A stretch of DNA of 64,000 nucleotides from positions 1,116,001-1,180,000 of the forward strand of contig NZ_LT627735.1 in NCBI RefSeq assembly GCF_900101765.1. The letters run 5' to 3'. The stretch is from Nonlabens sp. Hel1_33_55. Its GTDB lineage: Bacteria; Bacteroidota; Bacteroidia; Flavobacteriales; Flavobacteriaceae. Below, one piece after another: positions 34,611 to 44,248 of the stretch. Position 1 is the first letter of the stretch. The number at the start of each line of letters is the position of its first letter. Both the position numbers and the translations under genes were made by a program. The notes below the pieces were generated by a model, which saw nothing but the letters and a program-made list of their open reading frames with translations, was not told where the DNA came from and searched no databases.

Positions 34611-35881
34611 TGGCAGTAGATCTATTGCTCGGTCTTCAATGGGGCGACGAGGGAAAAGGAAAGATTGTAGACGTACTTACTTCAAACTATAACATCATCG
34701 CTAGATTTCAAGGTGGCCCGAATGCCGGACACACCTTAGAATTTGATGGTATTAAACATGTTTTAAGAACGATCCCTTCTGGGATTTTTCACGAGGATTC
34801 TATCAATGTGATTGGAAACGGTGTTGTTATCGATCCGGTGGTTTTTGTTCAGGAGCTAGACGGATTGGATCAATTTAATATTGATTATAAGAAGAAATTA
34901 ATCATTTCCAGAAAGGCACATGTCATCTTACCAACGCACAGATTGCTTGATGCAGCCTCTGAAACTTCAAAAGGCAAAGCAAAAATTGGTTCTACGCTTA
35001 AAGGAATAGGTCCAACATACATGGACAAAACAGGCCGTAATGGGATACGTATAGGCGATCTTGAAATGGATACCTGGAAAGACAAATATCGTGCGCTGGC
35101 TAATAAGCATGAAGCGTTGATTAGCTTCCATGATGTAGATATTCAATACGATCTTAACGAGATGGAAAGAGAGTTCTTTGCCGCTGTAGAACGCTTGAAA
35201 GAATTAACCTTTATTGATTCTGAAGAATATTTGCAGCAAGCGCAAAAAAATGGAAAAAGCATCCTAGCAGAAGGTGCTCAGGGATCCTTACTCGATATTG
35301 ATTTTGGAACTTACCCGTTTGTAACATCATCAAATACCACAGCAGCAGGAGCCTGTACAGGATTAGGTGTTGCTCCCAATCAAATAGGTGAAGTCTACGG
35401 AATCTTTAAAGCGTACACCACAAGAGTTGGTAGCGGTCCTTTCCCAACAGAGTTGTTTGACGAAGTTGGCGCAAAAATGGCTAAGGTTGGTCATGAATTT
35501 GGCGCAGTAACGGGTCGTCCTAGACGTTGTGGATGGTTGGATCTTGTAGCTTTAAAGTATACCTGCCAAGTCAATGGTGTTACCCAATTAATGATGATGA
35601 AAGGCGATGTCCTATCAGGATTTAAAGAGCTTAAAGTTTGTACCGCCTACAAATTCAAAGGTGAAGAAATCCAGCACTTGCCGTACAACATTGAACCTGA
35701 AAATGTAACTCCAGTCTATAAGTCGTTCCCATGCTGGAAAGAAGATCTGACTAAAATGACAGATCCTTCTCAATTTCCTAAGGAGCTTAACGAGTACATC
35801 GACTTTTTAGAAAAAGAGTTAGAAATTCCTATCAAGATTGTAAGTGTAGGTCCAGATCGCACGCAAACAATTCATAGGTAG
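34610..35881 (+). CDS. purA: Adenylosuccinate synthetase
   Basis: 423 residues, the full family length. It opens MAVDLLLGLQWGDEGKGKIVD (GTP loop), then NAGHTLEFDG, GIGPTYMDKTGRNGIRI, the Q-G-S-L-L-D-I-D-F-G-T-Y-P-F-V-T-S-S block and GAVTGRPRRCGWLD. It converts IMP and aspartate to adenylosuccinate with GTP. Translationally coupled to the upstream Fur gene. Confidence 0.98.
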   Translation: MAVDLLLGLQWGDEGKGKIVDVLTSNYNIIARFQGGPNAGHTLEFDGIKHVLRTIPSGIFHEDSINVIGNGVVIDPVVFVQELDGLDQFNIDYKKKLIISRKAHVILPTHRLLDAASETSKGKAKIGSTLKGIGPTYMDKTGRNGIRIGDLEMDTWKDKYRALANKHEALISFHDVDIQYDLNEMEREFFAAVERLKELTFIDSEEYLQQAQKNGKSILAEGAQGSLLDIDFGTYPFVTSSNTTAAGACTGLGVAPNQIGEVYGIFKAYTTRVGSGPFPTELFDEVGAKMAKVGHEFGAVTGRPRRCGWLDLVALKYTCQVNGVTQLMMMKGDVLSGFKELKVCTAYKFKGEEIQHLPYNIEPENVTPVYKSFPCWKEDLTKMTDPSQFPKELNEYIDFLEKELEIPIKIVSVGPDRTQTIHR

Positions 35882-35908
35882 TAACGATAACCGCTATTAA
35901 ATACTCTC

Positions 35909-36868
35909 ATGTCCTTTAAAAAAAACCTAAGTGTAACTCTTAAAGGAATGATGATGGGTGCGGCAGATGTTGTTCCTGGAGTCTCTGGTGGAACCATTGC
36001 TTTCATAACAGGAATTTATGAGGAGCTTATCAAAACCATTGACAATTTAAGCTTTGCTGTCCTCAAAGATTTCTTTAGAATAGGTTGGACAGCCACGCTG
36101 GTAAAATACAATCTAGCTTTTTTGATTTCTCTATTGTTGGGAATTGCCATTAGTGTTTTAAGCCTATCCAAATTAATTACTCATCTACTGGAAACCTATC
36201 CGGTTCTGGTATGGGCATTTTTCTTTGGTTTGGTGCTGGCTAGCATACTCTACATAGGTAAACAAATCGATCGCTGGAATGCATTAGCTATTGTTGCTAT
36301 TATCGCGGGTAGTGTCATCTCCTATTTCATCACTATAGCAGAGCCTTTAGGAGCACCAGATAGCTGGTGGTATCTTTTATTTTCTGGATTCATTGCCATC
36401 ATCGCAATGATTCTACCAGGAGTTTCGGGTGCATTTTTATTGTTGCTCTTGGGAAGTTATCAAACCGTTCTCAATTCAATTACAGGATTGATTGAGTCAT
36501 TGTTAGCTGGTGAATGGTCCAGAGTTTTCAGCAACCTTGGTAATCTGGCACTCGTTGGTGTAGGTGCGATTTTAGGAATCAAATTATTTTCTAGAGCGTT
36601 GACCTGGCTTTTTGAAAACAAGAAAAATCTCACTTTAGCCTTACTTACTGGTTTTATGATTGGTTCACTCAATAAATTATGGCCGTGGAAAGAGGTATTG
36701 AGCACCAGAATGAATTCAAAAGGCCTCGAAGTTCCGTTTTTGGAGAAGAGTATACTACCTCAAAATTTTGCTGGTGATCCTCAAATATTATGGGTTTGTG
36801 TGCTCGTTGTCATTGGTTTCCTGCTTATTCTTATCTTAGAACAATGGGCAGTTAAAAAACCAGCATAA
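35909..36868 (+). CDS. DUF368 membrane protein (PopT-like), first of tandem pair
   Basis: 319 residues, 8-9 membrane segments. The DUF368 signature MGAADVVPGVSGGTIAFITGIYEELI is at the N-terminus, with the internal repeat MILPGVSGAFLLLLLGSY mid-protein. DUF368 members have been linked to recycling undecaprenyl phosphate across the membrane (PopT). It begins 27 bp after purA. Confidence 0.9.
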   Translation: MSFKKNLSVTLKGMMMGAADVVPGVSGGTIAFITGIYEELIKTIDNLSFAVLKDFFRIGWTATLVKYNLAFLISLLLGIAISVLSLSKLITHLLETYPVLVWAFFFGLVLASILYIGKQIDRWNALAIVAIIAGSVISYFITIAEPLGAPDSWWYLLFSGFIAIIAMILPGVSGAFLLLLLGSYQTVLNSITGLIESLLAGEWSRVFSNLGNLALVGVGAILGIKLFSRALTWLFENKKNLTLALLTGFMIGSLNKLWPWKEVLSTRMNSKGLEVPFLEKSILPQNFAGDPQILWVCVLVVIGFLLILILEQWAVKKPA

Positions 36869-37888
36869 GTGCGGCAACCTACACGTAACCTTAGTGATAA
36901 ATTCTATTTAGTCCTCAAAGGAATGGCAATGGGAACCGCAAACAAGGTTCCTGGAGTTAGCGGCGGTATCGTTGCTTACGTTGCTGGATTTTATGAGGAA
37001 TTCATCTACTCTTTTCAAAAACTAAATTTTAAAGCACTCAAACTACTTGCTTCTGGTCGATTGCGCAGTTTCATGTACTACATCAATGGAAGGTTTTTAG
37101 GACTACTAATTCTTGGTGAATTGATCAGTTATTTCACAGTGAGTTTGGGATTTGACGTGCTCATCTCCTACTTCCCAATTTTGGTCTGGTCAGCGTTTTT
37201 TGGAATGATTCTAGGATCCATTTATTACCTAACGCGCAGTTATGAAGACTGGACCAGCAGGAAAGTCATGTTTTTAATGGTTGGCGCACTGGTCGGTATA
37301 GGTACTTCCCTACTCGATCCTGCAACACAAAACACCAACCTTTTCTTCGTTTTCTTTTGCGGTATGGTGAGTATATCTGGTATGACTTTGCCAGGTTTGA
37401 GTGGTAGTTATCTGCTCATTTTATTTGGGAACTATGTGTTATTAATGGTTGATAGTGTCAATGCTTTTCTTAATGCGGTCGTTTTATCACTGCAGGGAGA
37501 TTTTACCTGGTGGTATGATCCAATGCAAACAGAGTTGTTGCTTATACTTCTCGTTTTTGTTGGTGGATCGATAGCTGGATTGATCAGTTTTTCTCATCTA
37601 CTGGGCTGGACGTTCAAGCATTATAGGGACGAGACTAATGCAACTATCATTGGATTTATCACTGGTTCGCTGGGCGTTGTCTGGCCATGGAAACGTGAGG
37701 TTTTCAAAATTAACGAGCTTGGGATCGCCTTATTAGATAATAATGGCAACAGGATCGTAGAGAATTATCAGCGTTACTGGCCTTCCATTACTAGCGGTCA
37801 CACATGGGTCGCCATACTATTAATCGGCGTTGGTTTTGCCATCGTATATTTATTGGATCATTATGGAAACAGAGCAAATCCCGCCTAG
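36869..37888 (+). CDS. DUF368 membrane protein (PopT-like), second of tandem pair
   Basis: 339 residues. The start codon GTG directly follows the upstream TAA. The same two signature loops occur, here MGTANKVPGVSGGIVAYVAGFYEEFI and MTLPGLSGSYLLILFGNYVL. It is clearly diverged from its neighbour, so the pair is an old duplication rather than a recent one. Its end overlaps the start of aroE by 26 bp. Confidence 0.88.
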   Translation: MRQPTRNLSDKFYLVLKGMAMGTANKVPGVSGGIVAYVAGFYEEFIYSFQKLNFKALKLLASGRLRSFMYYINGRFLGLLILGELISYFTVSLGFDVLISYFPILVWSAFFGMILGSIYYLTRSYEDWTSRKVMFLMVGALVGIGTSLLDPATQNTNLFFVFFCGMVSISGMTLPGLSGSYLLILFGNYVLLMVDSVNAFLNAVVLSLQGDFTWWYDPMQTELLLILLVFVGGSIAGLISFSHLLGWTFKHYRDETNATIIGFITGSLGVVWPWKREVFKINELGIALLDNNGNRIVENYQRYWPSITSGHTWVAILLIGVGFAIVYLLDHYGNRANPA

Positions 37889-38654
37889 TGTTTTTGGCCT
37901 GATAGGCGCGCGGTTGGACTATAGTTTTTCCCGAGCTTATTTCGGTGAGAAGTTTGAAAAGTTACGACTGGACGATCATGAGTACCGCAATTTTGAAATT
38001 AGCAGTGTGGATGAATTAGTACGCTTTCGCGAAAGCGTGCTCTACAACAAACAACAACGCACCACTAACGGCAAGAACGAGATCATTAGAGGTCTGAACG
38101 TGACGATTCCCTATAAGGAAAATATGCTCCAGATCGTTGATCATGTCAATGAGGAAGCGGCTGCGATAGGTGCAATCAATACAGTGGTGATTGAAGATAA
38201 CGTCTGGACCGGCCACAATACTGATGCCTACGGTTTTGGTAAGTCACTGGAGCCATTTCTACCCATTACGGGTAACGCACTTATCCTGGGAACTGGTGGT
38301 GCCTCAAAAGCAATTGCTTATACTCTGGAAGCATTGCAAATTCCTTATTTGAAGGTGAGTAGGAATCCGCAGGATGATCACACCATAGGATATGCGTCGC
38401 TCAATAAAGATGTGGTGTCACAAGTTCAATTAATCGTGAATACCACGCCAGTAGGGACACATCCAGATAATGACCAGTGTCCTGCCATTCCCTATAAACA
38501 TCTAACCAGCAATCATGTATTGTATGACTTGGTCTATAATCCTAGCTTGACTCTTTTTATGAAAAAAGGCCAGCAGCAAGGTGCACGTGTGAGCAATGGC
38601 TATCAAATGCTGGTACACCAAGCAGAAAAGTCATGGGAACTATGGAATAAGTGA
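37863..38654 (+). CDS. aroE: Shikimate dehydrogenase
   Basis: About 263 residues from the ATG at 37863. Substrate-binding FGLIGARLDYSFSRAYFGEKF and LNVTIPYKENMLQIV (catalytic lysine in PYKE), AIGAINTVV, NADP-binding LILGTGGASKAIAYTL and the closing NGYQMLVHQAEKSWELW are all present. It reduces 3-dehydroshikimate in aromatic amino-acid synthesis. A palindrome copy at 38022 encodes RFRESV, a frame different from the usual AFAKA. Confidence 0.95.
   Translation: METEQIPPSVFGLIGARLDYSFSRAYFGEKFEKLRLDDHEYRNFEISSVDELVRFRESVLYNKQQRTTNGKNEIIRGLNVTIPYKENMLQIVDHVNEEAAAIGAINTVVIEDNVWTGHNTDAYGFGKSLEPFLPITGNALILGTGGASKAIAYTLEALQIPYLKVSRNPQDDHTIGYASLNKDVVSQVQLIVNTTPVGTHPDNDQCPAIPYKHLTSNHVLYDLVYNPSLTLFMKKGQQQGARVSNGYQMLVHQAEKSWELWNK
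38022..38037. repeat. Recurrent palindrome CGCTTTCGCGAAAGCG
   Basis: Perfect copy inside aroE, read in the frame giving RFRESV. Confidence 0.9.
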
Positions 38655-38717
38655 TCCACCTTATCATTGCCACAACCGTAGATTCTAATTATCTTGCCTA
38701 CTTTTTAAAACCATTAC

Positions 38718-40883
38718 ATGGAAACGAATGATAACCTGCCTAAAAAAGCAGACGGAAAATCAACAAAACCTGCCAACGAAAACCTGGAGGACAACACGCA
38801 TGAAGATGCGATGATTCAAGAATCTGAATCTACTAAGGACCAAGAGCATATCGAGGTTGAAAAAGAGTCAGAGGAAAAAACAAAGAAAGGTAACAATACT
38901 ACAAAGTCTCAAGAAAACGATGATGATGATGCCCACGAGGATGCGATCATTGAAGAAAAGAAAAAAGTAGAAAGTACTGTGGATCCCATCGTTGATGTGG
39001 ATGAGGACGAGGATGATGATGAAGAGTCTGATGACGACGAGGATGACGACATCGATGGCGATGATGACAACAAGCGCAAGTCACCTGACCAAAAAGATTA
39101 TAACGAGATGTCTATTGCAGTTCTAACCAAAGAATTGCGCAACTTGATGCAGGAATATCCCATCAACAAAATCAAGGAGCCTGTAAGAGAAATTGAAAAG
39201 GCCTTTGAACAGAAGGACAAAGATCTACAAGCAGAACAGAAAGAGGCTTTTGATAAAGGACAGAAAGAACTTCCAGAAGAAGAACGCACTGCAGACTTCA
39301 ACTATGATAACAAGGAAAGTAGAGAGTTCAAAGACTTGCACGCCTTATATCGCAAGCAACGCGGCGAATTCCAACGTCAGGTAAGAAAGGAAAAAGAGCA
39401 GAACCTAGAGAAGCGACGCTCCATCATTGAAGGGATTAAAAACCTGATTGATGAAGAAGAAAATATAGGTACTACGTTCAAAAAATTCAATCAGCTACAA
39501 GATGATTGGAAAAATACGGGAAGTATCCCGCATGATGCTTATAATATCGTATGGGAAGATTATCGTTTGCACGTGCAAAACTTCTACGATTATATTTCTT
39601 TAAGTAAGGAACTGCGAGACAAGGATTTTGAACGCAACCTTGAATTTCACAATAAAATCATTGCCAGAGCAAAAGAACTAGCTGATGAACCCAATGTTCA
39701 TAAAGCCTTACGTGAGTTACAGGAACTTCACCGCATGTGGAAGGAAGATACTGGACCAGTAGCTAAGGAAATGCGAGACCCTATCTGGGAAGAATTCAAA
39801 GCAGCATCTGATGTTATTCACGATCGCAGACAGGCATATTATGCAGAGCGCGATAAGCAAGCAGCCACCAACCAAACCATTAAGGAGAACATCATTGCAG
39901 AAATTGAAATGATCGTTAATCGTGGTGGCGATAGTCATAAGGCCTGGCAGGACAGTTTGCAAGAGGTGAATGCCTTACGTGAACTTTTCACTACTACAGG
40001 TGGTGCTCCTAAAAAAGTCAATAATGAGCTTTGGAATCAATTCCGCGGTGTGACTCGTGAGTTCAACAAAGTCAAGAATGATTATTACAAAGGCTTGAAA
40101 AAAGAGCAGCAGGATAATCTAGACAAGAAAATGGAACTCGTCAAGATTGCAGAAGAACACGCTGAAGCCGGTAACTTTCAGGAATCCCTGGATACGATGA
40201 AGCGCATACAGGCGCAATGGAAGACCATAGGTCATGTACCTAGAAAAGATAGTGACAAGATCTGGAAACGATTCCAGAAAGCTTGTAATTCATTCTTTGA
40301 TCAAAAGAACGCAAAGCGGAATGCAGAAAGTAAAGAAGAGGTAGCTAATTATGAAGCCAAATTAAAAGTCTACGATAAAATCAAGGATCTTTTACCTCAA
40401 GATGATCAGGAAGCAATGAAATCTCAAGTCGAGGCTTTAATGGAGGAATGGTCTGCCATAGGTCGTGTTCCACATTCCAAGAGACAGATTCAAGATAAGT
40501 TTGAAAAGCTTGTAAAAGCCAAATTTATCGCAGCTGGAATGACTGCAGTCGATGCTGAAATGTTGAAGTACAACAATAAACTGGATAGCCTTAAAGAAGG
40601 TGATGAAAGGGATTTCAAAAACGAACGTTTCTATTTAAGAAAGCGTAGAGATGAGATTCAGGATGAGATGCGACAGTTGGAAAACAACCTGCAATTCATC
40701 AATGCAAAGGATGATAAGAATCCTTTTTTAGTACAACAACGCAAGAATATCGCAGCATTACAAAAGGAGCTGGATATTATAAAGGAGAAGCAAAAGCAAC
40801 TCAATATTCTACAGCGTCAATTGGAAAGAGAGAATGAACCTGAAGAATCTGATGAGGAAAACGCAACAGATACCGCTGAATAG
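38718..40883 (+). CDS. DUF349 repeat protein
   Basis: 721 residues. The first ~130 are highly acidic (long runs of D and E) and likely disordered. About five DUF349 helical repeats follow, each with a tryptophan at the core of a W-K-x-x-G-x-[IV]-P-like turn: DDWKNTGSIPHDAYNIVWEDY, MWKEDTGPVAKEMRDPIWEEF, ELFTTTGGAPKKVNNELWNQF, QAQWKTIGHVPRKDSDKIWKRF and EEWSAIGRVPHSKRQIQDKF. The C-terminus is a coiled coil. Known from Bacteroidota, function unknown. A terminator follows. Confidence 0.92.
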   Translation: METNDNLPKKADGKSTKPANENLEDNTHEDAMIQESESTKDQEHIEVEKESEEKTKKGNNTTKSQENDDDDAHEDAIIEEKKKVESTVDPIVDVDEDEDDDEESDDDEDDDIDGDDDNKRKSPDQKDYNEMSIAVLTKELRNLMQEYPINKIKEPVREIEKAFEQKDKDLQAEQKEAFDKGQKELPEEERTADFNYDNKESREFKDLHALYRKQRGEFQRQVRKEKEQNLEKRRSIIEGIKNLIDEEENIGTTFKKFNQLQDDWKNTGSIPHDAYNIVWEDYRLHVQNFYDYISLSKELRDKDFERNLEFHNKIIARAKELADEPNVHKALRELQELHRMWKEDTGPVAKEMRDPIWEEFKAASDVIHDRRQAYYAERDKQAATNQTIKENIIAEIEMIVNRGGDSHKAWQDSLQEVNALRELFTTTGGAPKKVNNELWNQFRGVTREFNKVKNDYYKGLKKEQQDNLDKKMELVKIAEEHAEAGNFQESLDTMKRIQAQWKTIGHVPRKDSDKIWKRFQKACNSFFDQKNAKRNAESKEEVANYEAKLKVYDKIKDLLPQDDQEAMKSQVEALMEEWSAIGRVPHSKRQIQDKFEKLVKAKFIAAGMTAVDAEMLKYNNKLDSLKEGDERDFKNERFYLRKRRDEIQDEMRQLENNLQFINAKDDKNPFLVQQRKNIAALQKELDIIKEKQKQLNILQRQLERENEPEESDEENATDTAE

Positions 40884-40909
40884 TCAAAACAAAATTTGAA
40901 CACATTTTC

Positions 40910-40944
40910 AAATACCCATTTCTTAATCAGAAATGGGTATTTTA
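40910..40944 (+). terminator. Intrinsic terminator after the DUF349 gene
   Basis: Stem AATACCCATTTC / GAAATGGGTATT, 7-base loop, followed by TTAATTTTG. Confidence 0.85.
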
Positions 40945-41010
40945 ATTTTGTCTTCTTAAGATTAAACTAGGCGAACAACATTACATCAACCTATATCGTA
41001 TATTTCATTT

Positions 41011-41661
41011 ATGTGGAAATTTTTACAAAATATCATGGGACGCTCCTCAACATATTATGAAGAGCTGATGAAATCAAGAGATACAGAGGCTCAAATTTCT
41101 GCTCAACAACTTGAAGAGTCAAAAAAGTTGATTTCTCCCTTAATTAAAAAAGCATATTCGCTGGAACAGGCTCCAGCTCCAACTGGATTACAAAAATTGT
41201 ATAATAATAAAGGCAAATCAGTTCCTTATTACAAATCCTACTATCATCCCAATCATATTTTACACCTTTACATTAATCTAGAACAATTGGAAAAGCATGA
41301 GTCAAATGTGCAGCTCATCTTAGAAGAACGAAAACCTGATGTCGACCTGAAAGAAATACCATCACTTCCTATGTGGGAATCCTTGATTCATCTAGATCTT
41401 GAGAAACATAGGCAACTCGTGAAAATGGCTTCAGGTCAACCGTGGACGTTGTATAAAAAGACGAAGCAAGAATTAGTCGGTAATCCTATAATCAATCAAG
41501 TTATGGGATATCCACAGTGGATTGTAAATGATATTGATTACAGAAAGTTAGAGAATACCACGTTCTTATTCCAGATGGAATTACTAGATAAGGAAAGAGT
41601 GTTATATTTCGTTTTTAACAGTACTTCCCAAAATTCAGAATTCTATATTCAAAAATGGTAG
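41011..41661 (+). CDS. Hypothetical protein, DUF1963-like C-terminus (tentative)
   Basis: 216 residues, no signal peptide. The segment NPIINQVMGYPQWIVNDIDY...TTFLFQMELLDKERVLYFVF near the C-terminus resembles the GGYPxWIQ...LLQ pattern of DUF1963/YwqG proteins, but the N-terminal half does not. It could be a divergent member. Function unknown. Confidence 0.45.
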   Translation: MWKFLQNIMGRSSTYYEELMKSRDTEAQISAQQLEESKKLISPLIKKAYSLEQAPAPTGLQKLYNNKGKSVPYYKSYYHPNHILHLYINLEQLEKHESNVQLILEERKPDVDLKEIPSLPMWESLIHLDLEKHRQLVKMASGQPWTLYKKTKQELVGNPIINQVMGYPQWIVNDIDYRKLENTTFLFQMELLDKERVLYFVFNSTSQNSEFYIQKW

Positions 41662-41707
41662 TTATACCTAAAGGAATACTATATTAAGTAGACCTTCTAA
41701 AACACTT

Positions 41708-42220
41708 ATGCACTCAACCAAACCAGATATTCTATTATTCGGAGACCAAAGAGAAAATCTTACCTGGTCAAAATACACAGATGAGGTAGTTGGTGGGTTA
41801 TCTAAAGGTGAAATAATTCATCACGAAGAGTTTTTAGAGTTTACCGGTACATTAAAACCTACGCTAGATCATGGCTGGGCTGGGTTGCGCTCCAAAAAAG
41901 AGCAGCATGATTTAAGTGACTATAAATTCATTGAGCTTAAAATAAAGACAGACGGTCAGCCATACCACTTTCAATTAGAACATAATCCTGCATGGCAGGA
42001 AGATAAACTAAGCATAGAAATTGATATTGTAGCTAATAAATGGCGAACAATGCACCTTGAAATGGAAGATTTCAAAATTTACAATACCCATACAAAATAT
42101 CTCACGCGCAAGCCTAAGTTAAACACGATATTGAATGCGATTAAGAGATACAATATCCTAGCATCAAGTAAAAATGCAGCCGATTTCAATTTCCAAATCG
42201 AGTACATTAAATTTCACTAG
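41708..42220 (+). CDS. CIA30-family protein
   Basis: 170 residues. The CIA30 (complex I intermediate-associated protein 30) pattern is visible: TWSKYTDEVVGGLSKGEI (W...D.VMGG.S.G), FTGTLKPTLDHGWAGLRSK and a beta-rich carbohydrate-module-like fold. In bacteria these proteins have no proven role in complex I. The end overlaps the convergent kinase gene by 4 bp. Confidence 0.8.
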   Translation: MHSTKPDILLFGDQRENLTWSKYTDEVVGGLSKGEIIHHEEFLEFTGTLKPTLDHGWAGLRSKKEQHDLSDYKFIELKIKTDGQPYHFQLEHNPAWQEDKLSIEIDIVANKWRTMHLEMEDFKIYNTHTKYLTRKPKLNTILNAIKRYNILASSKNAADFNFQIEYIKFH

Positions 42221-43074
42221 GCATTCAACTTGCTACGATGGTATTCTACGAGACCATCAATGGGTCTTCTAACAATATTTCCAACTTCATAATCAAATTC
42301 TTCTGCCACTTGCTGAATACGACTTTTTGCAAAGTGTGCAATACTTCCTACGAAATGAACTTCACAGGATTTAATTTCTTCATGAAACTGTAAGATCATG
42401 TTCCTAGAAAATTTACGTAGGCCACGGCGTAGTAATTTTTTGATATAACGCTCATCAAGATGTTGAAATATAAATTCAGCATGTCCTGCGAGGAAAGCAT
42501 TTGGATTAGGTTGCTTGTATAGATTATACTTGATATGATCATCGCTCATATCATAAGCTGCAGAAAATTCCTTTCTCAAATTCTCTGGCATGTTTTTAAA
42601 ATAGTAATCTCTTATCAGTTCCTTTCCATACCAGTTCCCACTGGCTTCATCCATTAAGGTATATCCTAACGAGACTACCTTTTGATGCAATTTTTTACCA
42701 TCTGAATAACAACAATTGGATCCAGTTCCCAGAATACATACCACACCTGGCTCATCGCCTACCGCGGCATATACAGCGGCGGCAGTATCTTCTTTTACCA
42801 CAACATCAGCATTCTTGAAATAGGTGGTTAACAAAGCTTGAAGCGCCATTCTAGGTTTTTCAGTACCGCAACCAGCTCCATAGAAATAGACCTTGGTGGC
42901 TTTGTCTCTGTTTTTTACTAGATCCTCACTTTCTTCTAATCGCTGTTGTAAATCTTCCACAGATAGAATAGCTGGATTCATACCTCTTGTACGAGCCTTA
43001 AACAATTGCTCGCCATCATCAGATAAGGCTATCCAATCACATTTTGTTGATCCACTGTCAGTTAATAATATCAT
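42217..43074 (-). CDS. BadF/BadG-type ATPase, N-acetylglucosamine kinase-like
   Basis: About 285 residues from the ATG at 43074 (MILLTDSGSTKCDW); the longer TTG start would overlap the upstream gapA terminator. The actin-like ATPase motifs are present: phosphate-1 DSGSTKCDWIAL, GAGCGTEKPR, connect/phosphate-2 VCILGTGSNCC and the adenosine region VHFVGSIAHFAKSRIQ. Family members phosphorylate amino sugars such as GlcNAc from wall recycling. Substrate inferred. Confidence 0.85.
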   Translation of the reverse strand: MILLTDSGSTKCDWIALSDDGEQLFKARTRGMNPAILSVEDLQQRLEESEDLVKNRDKATKVYFYGAGCGTEKPRMALQALLTTYFKNADVVVKEDTAAAVYAAVGDEPGVVCILGTGSNCCYSDGKKLHQKVVSLGYTLMDEASGNWYGKELIRDYYFKNMPENLRKEFSAAYDMSDDHIKYNLYKQPNPNAFLAGHAEFIFQHLDERYIKKLLRRGLRKFSRNMILQFHEEIKSCEVHFVGSIAHFAKSRIQQVAEEFDYEVGNIVRRPIDGLVEYHRSKLNA

Positions 43075-43102
43075 GGTAATGGTTTTGTTGGTTTCAAGAT
43101 AC

Positions 43103-43139
43103 AAAAAAGGCTGTTAGATCAAATTCCAACAGCCTTTTT
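43103..43139 (-). terminator. Intrinsic terminator after gapA
   Basis: AAAAAGGCTGTT / AACAGCCTTTTT, 12-base loop, T-rich on both strands, so it may work in both directions. Confidence 0.9.
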
Positions 43140-43147
43140 AGTAATTA

Positions 43148-44152
43148 TTATAGTGAATTTACTTTTTCAGCTAGGTCTACTAATTTATTGGAATAACCGA
43201 ATTCATTGTCGTACCAGCTCACCAACTTATAGAAGGATGGATTAAGCTCTATCGCTGCTCCAGCATCGTAGATACTGGTTCTTGCATCACTTACGAAATC
43301 TTGGGAAACAACAGGCTCATCTGTATAACCTACAACACCTTTCATTGCTCCTGATGCCGCTTTCGCGAAAGCGGAATTAATTTCTTCCAATGAGGTATCC
43401 TTAGAAAGTTTCACGGTAAGATCCACCACAGAAACATCTGCCGTTGGAACACGGAACGCCATTCCAGTCAATTTACCTTTCAAAGCAGGAAGTACCTTAG
43501 TTACCGCAACCGCAGCACCTGTAGAAGTTGGGATGATATTATTCATCGCACTTCTTCCTAATCTATAGTTCTTTTTACTAGGTCCATCAACCGTTGCTTG
43601 TGTAGCAGTAGCTGCGTGGATGGTAGTCATCAATGCCTCTTCAATACCAAAGTTGTCTTCAAGAATTTTAGCCATAGGTGCAAGACAGTTGGTCGTACAC
43701 GATGCATTTGAAACAATCTTGTGATCTGCGGTCAATTCTGAATCGTTAACGCCCATAACAAACATAGGAGCCGTTTTAGAAGGAGCAGAAATTACTACTT
43801 TCTTAGCACCAGCATCGATGTGAGCTTGTGCCGTGTCAAGATCTGTGAAGATTCCTGTACAATCTGCAACAACGTCAACATCTACTTCATCCCATTTAAG
43901 GTTTTTTGGATCACGCTCTGCAGTTACTCTTACGTGTACACCATCGATGATAAGATTTCCATCTTTGATCTCGATCGTACCACCATAACGTCCATGAACG
44001 GAATCATATTCCAATAGGTAGGCAAGTTGCTCTACATCTACAAGATCATTGATCGCTACCACCTCTACGTTCTCACGTTCTAGTGTTGCTCTAAAAACGA
44101 TGCGTCCTATGCGTCCAAATCCGTTAATTCCTAATCTCAATTTCTTACTCAT
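43148..44152 (-). CDS. gapA: Glyceraldehyde-3-phosphate dehydrogenase
   Basis: 334 residues, full length. NAD-binding LGINGFGRIGRIVFRA, catalytic SNASCTTNCLAP (nucleophile is the first cysteine), ATATQATVDGPS and WYDNEFGYSNKLVDL are present. It catalyses oxidation of glyceraldehyde 3-phosphate in glycolysis, or the reverse. It follows pfkA by 96 bp on the same strand. A palindrome copy gives the SAFAKAA segment. Confidence 0.97.
   Translation of the reverse strand: MSKKLRLGINGFGRIGRIVFRATLERENVEVVAINDLVDVEQLAYLLEYDSVHGRYGGTIEIKDGNLIIDGVHVRVTAERDPKNLKWDEVDVDVVADCTGIFTDLDTAQAHIDAGAKKVVISAPSKTAPMFVMGVNDSELTADHKIVSNASCTTNCLAPMAKILEDNFGIEEALMTTIHAATATQATVDGPSKKNYRLGRSAMNNIIPTSTGAAVAVTKVLPALKGKLTGMAFRVPTADVSVVDLTVKLSKDTSLEEINSAFAKAASGAMKGVVGYTDEPVVSQDFVSDARTSIYDAGAAIELNPSFYKLVSWYDNEFGYSNKLVDLAEKVNSL
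43358..43373. repeat. Recurrent palindrome CGCTTTCGCGAAAGCG
   Basis: Perfect copy in gapA (NSAFAKAASG). Confidence 0.9.
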
Positions 44153-44248
44153 GTTATTAATCTTTAATTATTAGTTGCTGCTCTAGGCAGTCATTTTTAT
44201 TAATCTATTTTCATTGATTTACAAGATAACCTTAAAATCATAACCATT

